From an uncultured Alphaproteobacteria bacterium (GTDB lineage: Bacteria; Pseudomonadota; Alphaproteobacteria; UBA7887), in the NCBI GenBank assembly GCA_913044255.1, contig CAJWOI010000113.1:1-7957 (forward strand): 7,957 nucleotides of DNA, given 5' to 3'. Shown here piece after piece: positions 6,857-7,957 of the stretch (position 1 is the first letter of the stretch; the number at the start of each line of letters is the position of its first letter). Under the pieces are notes generated by a model that saw only the letters and a program-made list of their open reading frames with translations, was not told where the DNA came from and made no database searches. A program made the translations under genes and the position numbers.

Positions 6857-7957
6857 ATGATGTCGTTCCAACGATTGTGCGGAACTTTTCTCGTTTTGCT
6901 GGGGCAAATTTTTGCATCTGATGCAGATGCATTGGGATGCAAGACTTGTGAAGTAGATTTTGGTCGGCTCGATTATCGGCTACGCGCTACGGCGGTGGTT
7001 AATGCAATTTTCCCGGAAGCTGATGAAATTTCGCTGCCGACCGGGGAACCTCCTGTGGCCACGGCATACCGGGATGGAGAGGTTATAGGGTACCTTTATG
7101 CAACCTATGAAACGGTGGGAGCTCCGGGGTACGCAGGAGAACCATTTGATATTATCGCAGGAGTTAGTGTGAGGGCAAAAATTTCGGGTGTAAGTTTGTT
7201 ACGCCACAACGAACCGATCGTTAAAGGTAATGTGCCCTTGGAGCGTGGTCTTCGAAAGTACCTTCGCGACCTTAAGAGTCTCGACATTCTTCAACCAATT
7301 AAGAAGCCTGCTGGACAAGGAGGTCGTTTTCATAGAGGCGAGGTGGACAGTATTAGTGGTGCAACAATAAGTGCAACATTAATGCACGGTGCGGTGGTTA
7401 CGGCAGCTCGTAGGGTAGCCCGGTCGCGGGGTCTGATCGGAAATATCGACGGCGAGAAAATATTTATTGATCTGGATAGCTACGAGGCGAGTGACTGGCA
7501 GTCACTCATGTTAGAGGGTTCGGTTCGTTGTCATTCCGTGATGGAGAGCGAGCTGAGCAATGCGCCCAAGGAAATTTGTGCTGCTCTTATTACACCCTCT
7601 GGTATCGGGAGAAATCTCTTTGGAGACAAACAGCATGGCTCTTACGTTGCGGAAATCAAGCACGGCGAGCAACTTCTTTGGGTTGGCAGTCGAGGTAAAA
7701 CGCCTTGGAGAAGGTTACTTGAGCGTACGACAATGAGTCAGTATATGAAATCTCCTGCAATATTTCTGAGACAGGGTGACTTTACGCTTCCTTTCAGTAT
7801 CGCTGACCAGTTTCGCCCGGTATCGTTTTCAAGGTACTCGAGGCGCTTTCATCCCAAAAACTCAGGGCAGTTCGCTGATACAGGAATGTTAAAGATCAAG
7901 TCAGGCACTCAATTTCAGCCGTATTTGCCTTGGCACTTGGAACTTGATTTCGTAGGC
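6857..7957 (+). CDS. NosR/NirI-family FMN-binding protein, 3' end beyond window
   Basis: The frame is open for 367 codons from ATG at 6857 to the edge. Residues 1-25 form a Sec-type signal peptide: Arg6, a hydrophobic core about 9-19, and ADA (23-25) as probable signal peptidase I site. An FMN-binding domain follows: GAPGYAGEPFDIIAGV (88-103), HNEPI (117-121) and SGATISAT (167-174), where Thr170 is the expected covalent FMN attachment residue. The rest of the periplasmic part also resembles NosR: W214 with LEGSV, IGRNLFG (250-256) and FQPYLPWHLEL (353-363). NosR then has membrane helices and a 4Fe-4S polyferredoxin part, which would lie past the edge. NosR supplies electrons for nitrous oxide reductase maturation or turnover, and NirI is its paralogue. 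No nos or nir gene is visible here, so the specific role is open. A CxxC (Cys28-Cys31) starts the mature protein. AAAGGA supports the start; ATG at 6860 is an alternative. Confidence 0.85.
   Translation, partial: MMSFQRLCGTFLVLLGQIFASDADALGCKTCEVDFGRLDYRLRATAVVNAIFPEADEISLPTGEPPVATAYRDGEVIGYLYATYETVGAPGYAGEPFDIIAGVSVRAKISGVSLLRHNEPIVKGNVPLERGLRKYLRDLKSLDILQPIKKPAGQGGRFHRGEVDSISGATISATLMHGAVVTAARRVARSRGLIGNIDGEKIFIDLDSYEASDWQSLMLEGSVRCHSVMESELSNAPKEICAALITPSGIGRNLFGDKQHGSYVAEIKHGEQLLWVGSRGKTPWRRLLERTTMSQYMKSPAIFLRQGDFTLPFSIADQFRPVSFSRYSRRFHPKNSGQFADTGMLKIKSGTQFQPYLPWHLELDFVG

Overview
The window reads as bacterial chromosome of moderate G+C, densely coded, with families common in Pseudomonadota (Proteobacteria), possibly a marine or environmental lineage. 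That placement rests only on gene families and overall look; nothing here fixes a genus. Seven protein-coding genes fill almost all of it. I found no RNA genes, insertion sequences, CRISPR arrays or phage genes, and no gene-free stretch exceeds about 250 bases.

Layout. On the minus strand, bases 2330 to 1 encode most of a single-chain biotin-dependent acyl-CoA carboxylase (biotin carboxylase, biotinyl domain, carboxyltransferase), cut by the window edge. After a 251-base divergent gap come two plus-strand genes: an AhpD-like carboxymuconolactone-decarboxylase-family protein (2582-3187) and a six-bladed NHL propeller that keeps nearly all catalytic residues of peptidyl-alpha-hydroxyglycine amidating lyase, PAL (3322-4320). 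A DMT/EamA transporter lies on the minus strand (4389-5294), convergent with the propeller gene. Divergent from it is a tightly coupled pair, a MaoC-type hydratase and a CitE-type CoA-ester lyase (5374-6707, stop and start overlapping as ATGA). Last is a NosR/NirI-family exported flavoprotein on the plus strand (6857 to the edge), truncated at its 3' end.

How the genes may work together. The hydratase and lyase are the clearest functional unit: hydration of an unsaturated dicarboxyl-CoA such as itaconyl- or mesaconyl-CoA, then cleavage of the hydroxyacyl-CoA. With a carboxylase nearby, the region looks like an acyl-CoA / dicarboxylic-acid catabolic neighbourhood, with the DMT protein as possible metabolite transporter. 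Substrates cannot be read from the sequence, and the changing gene directions mean this is not one operon. The most unusual items are the PAL-like propeller with no monooxygenase partner in view, and the divergent NosR-like protein with no nos gene in view.
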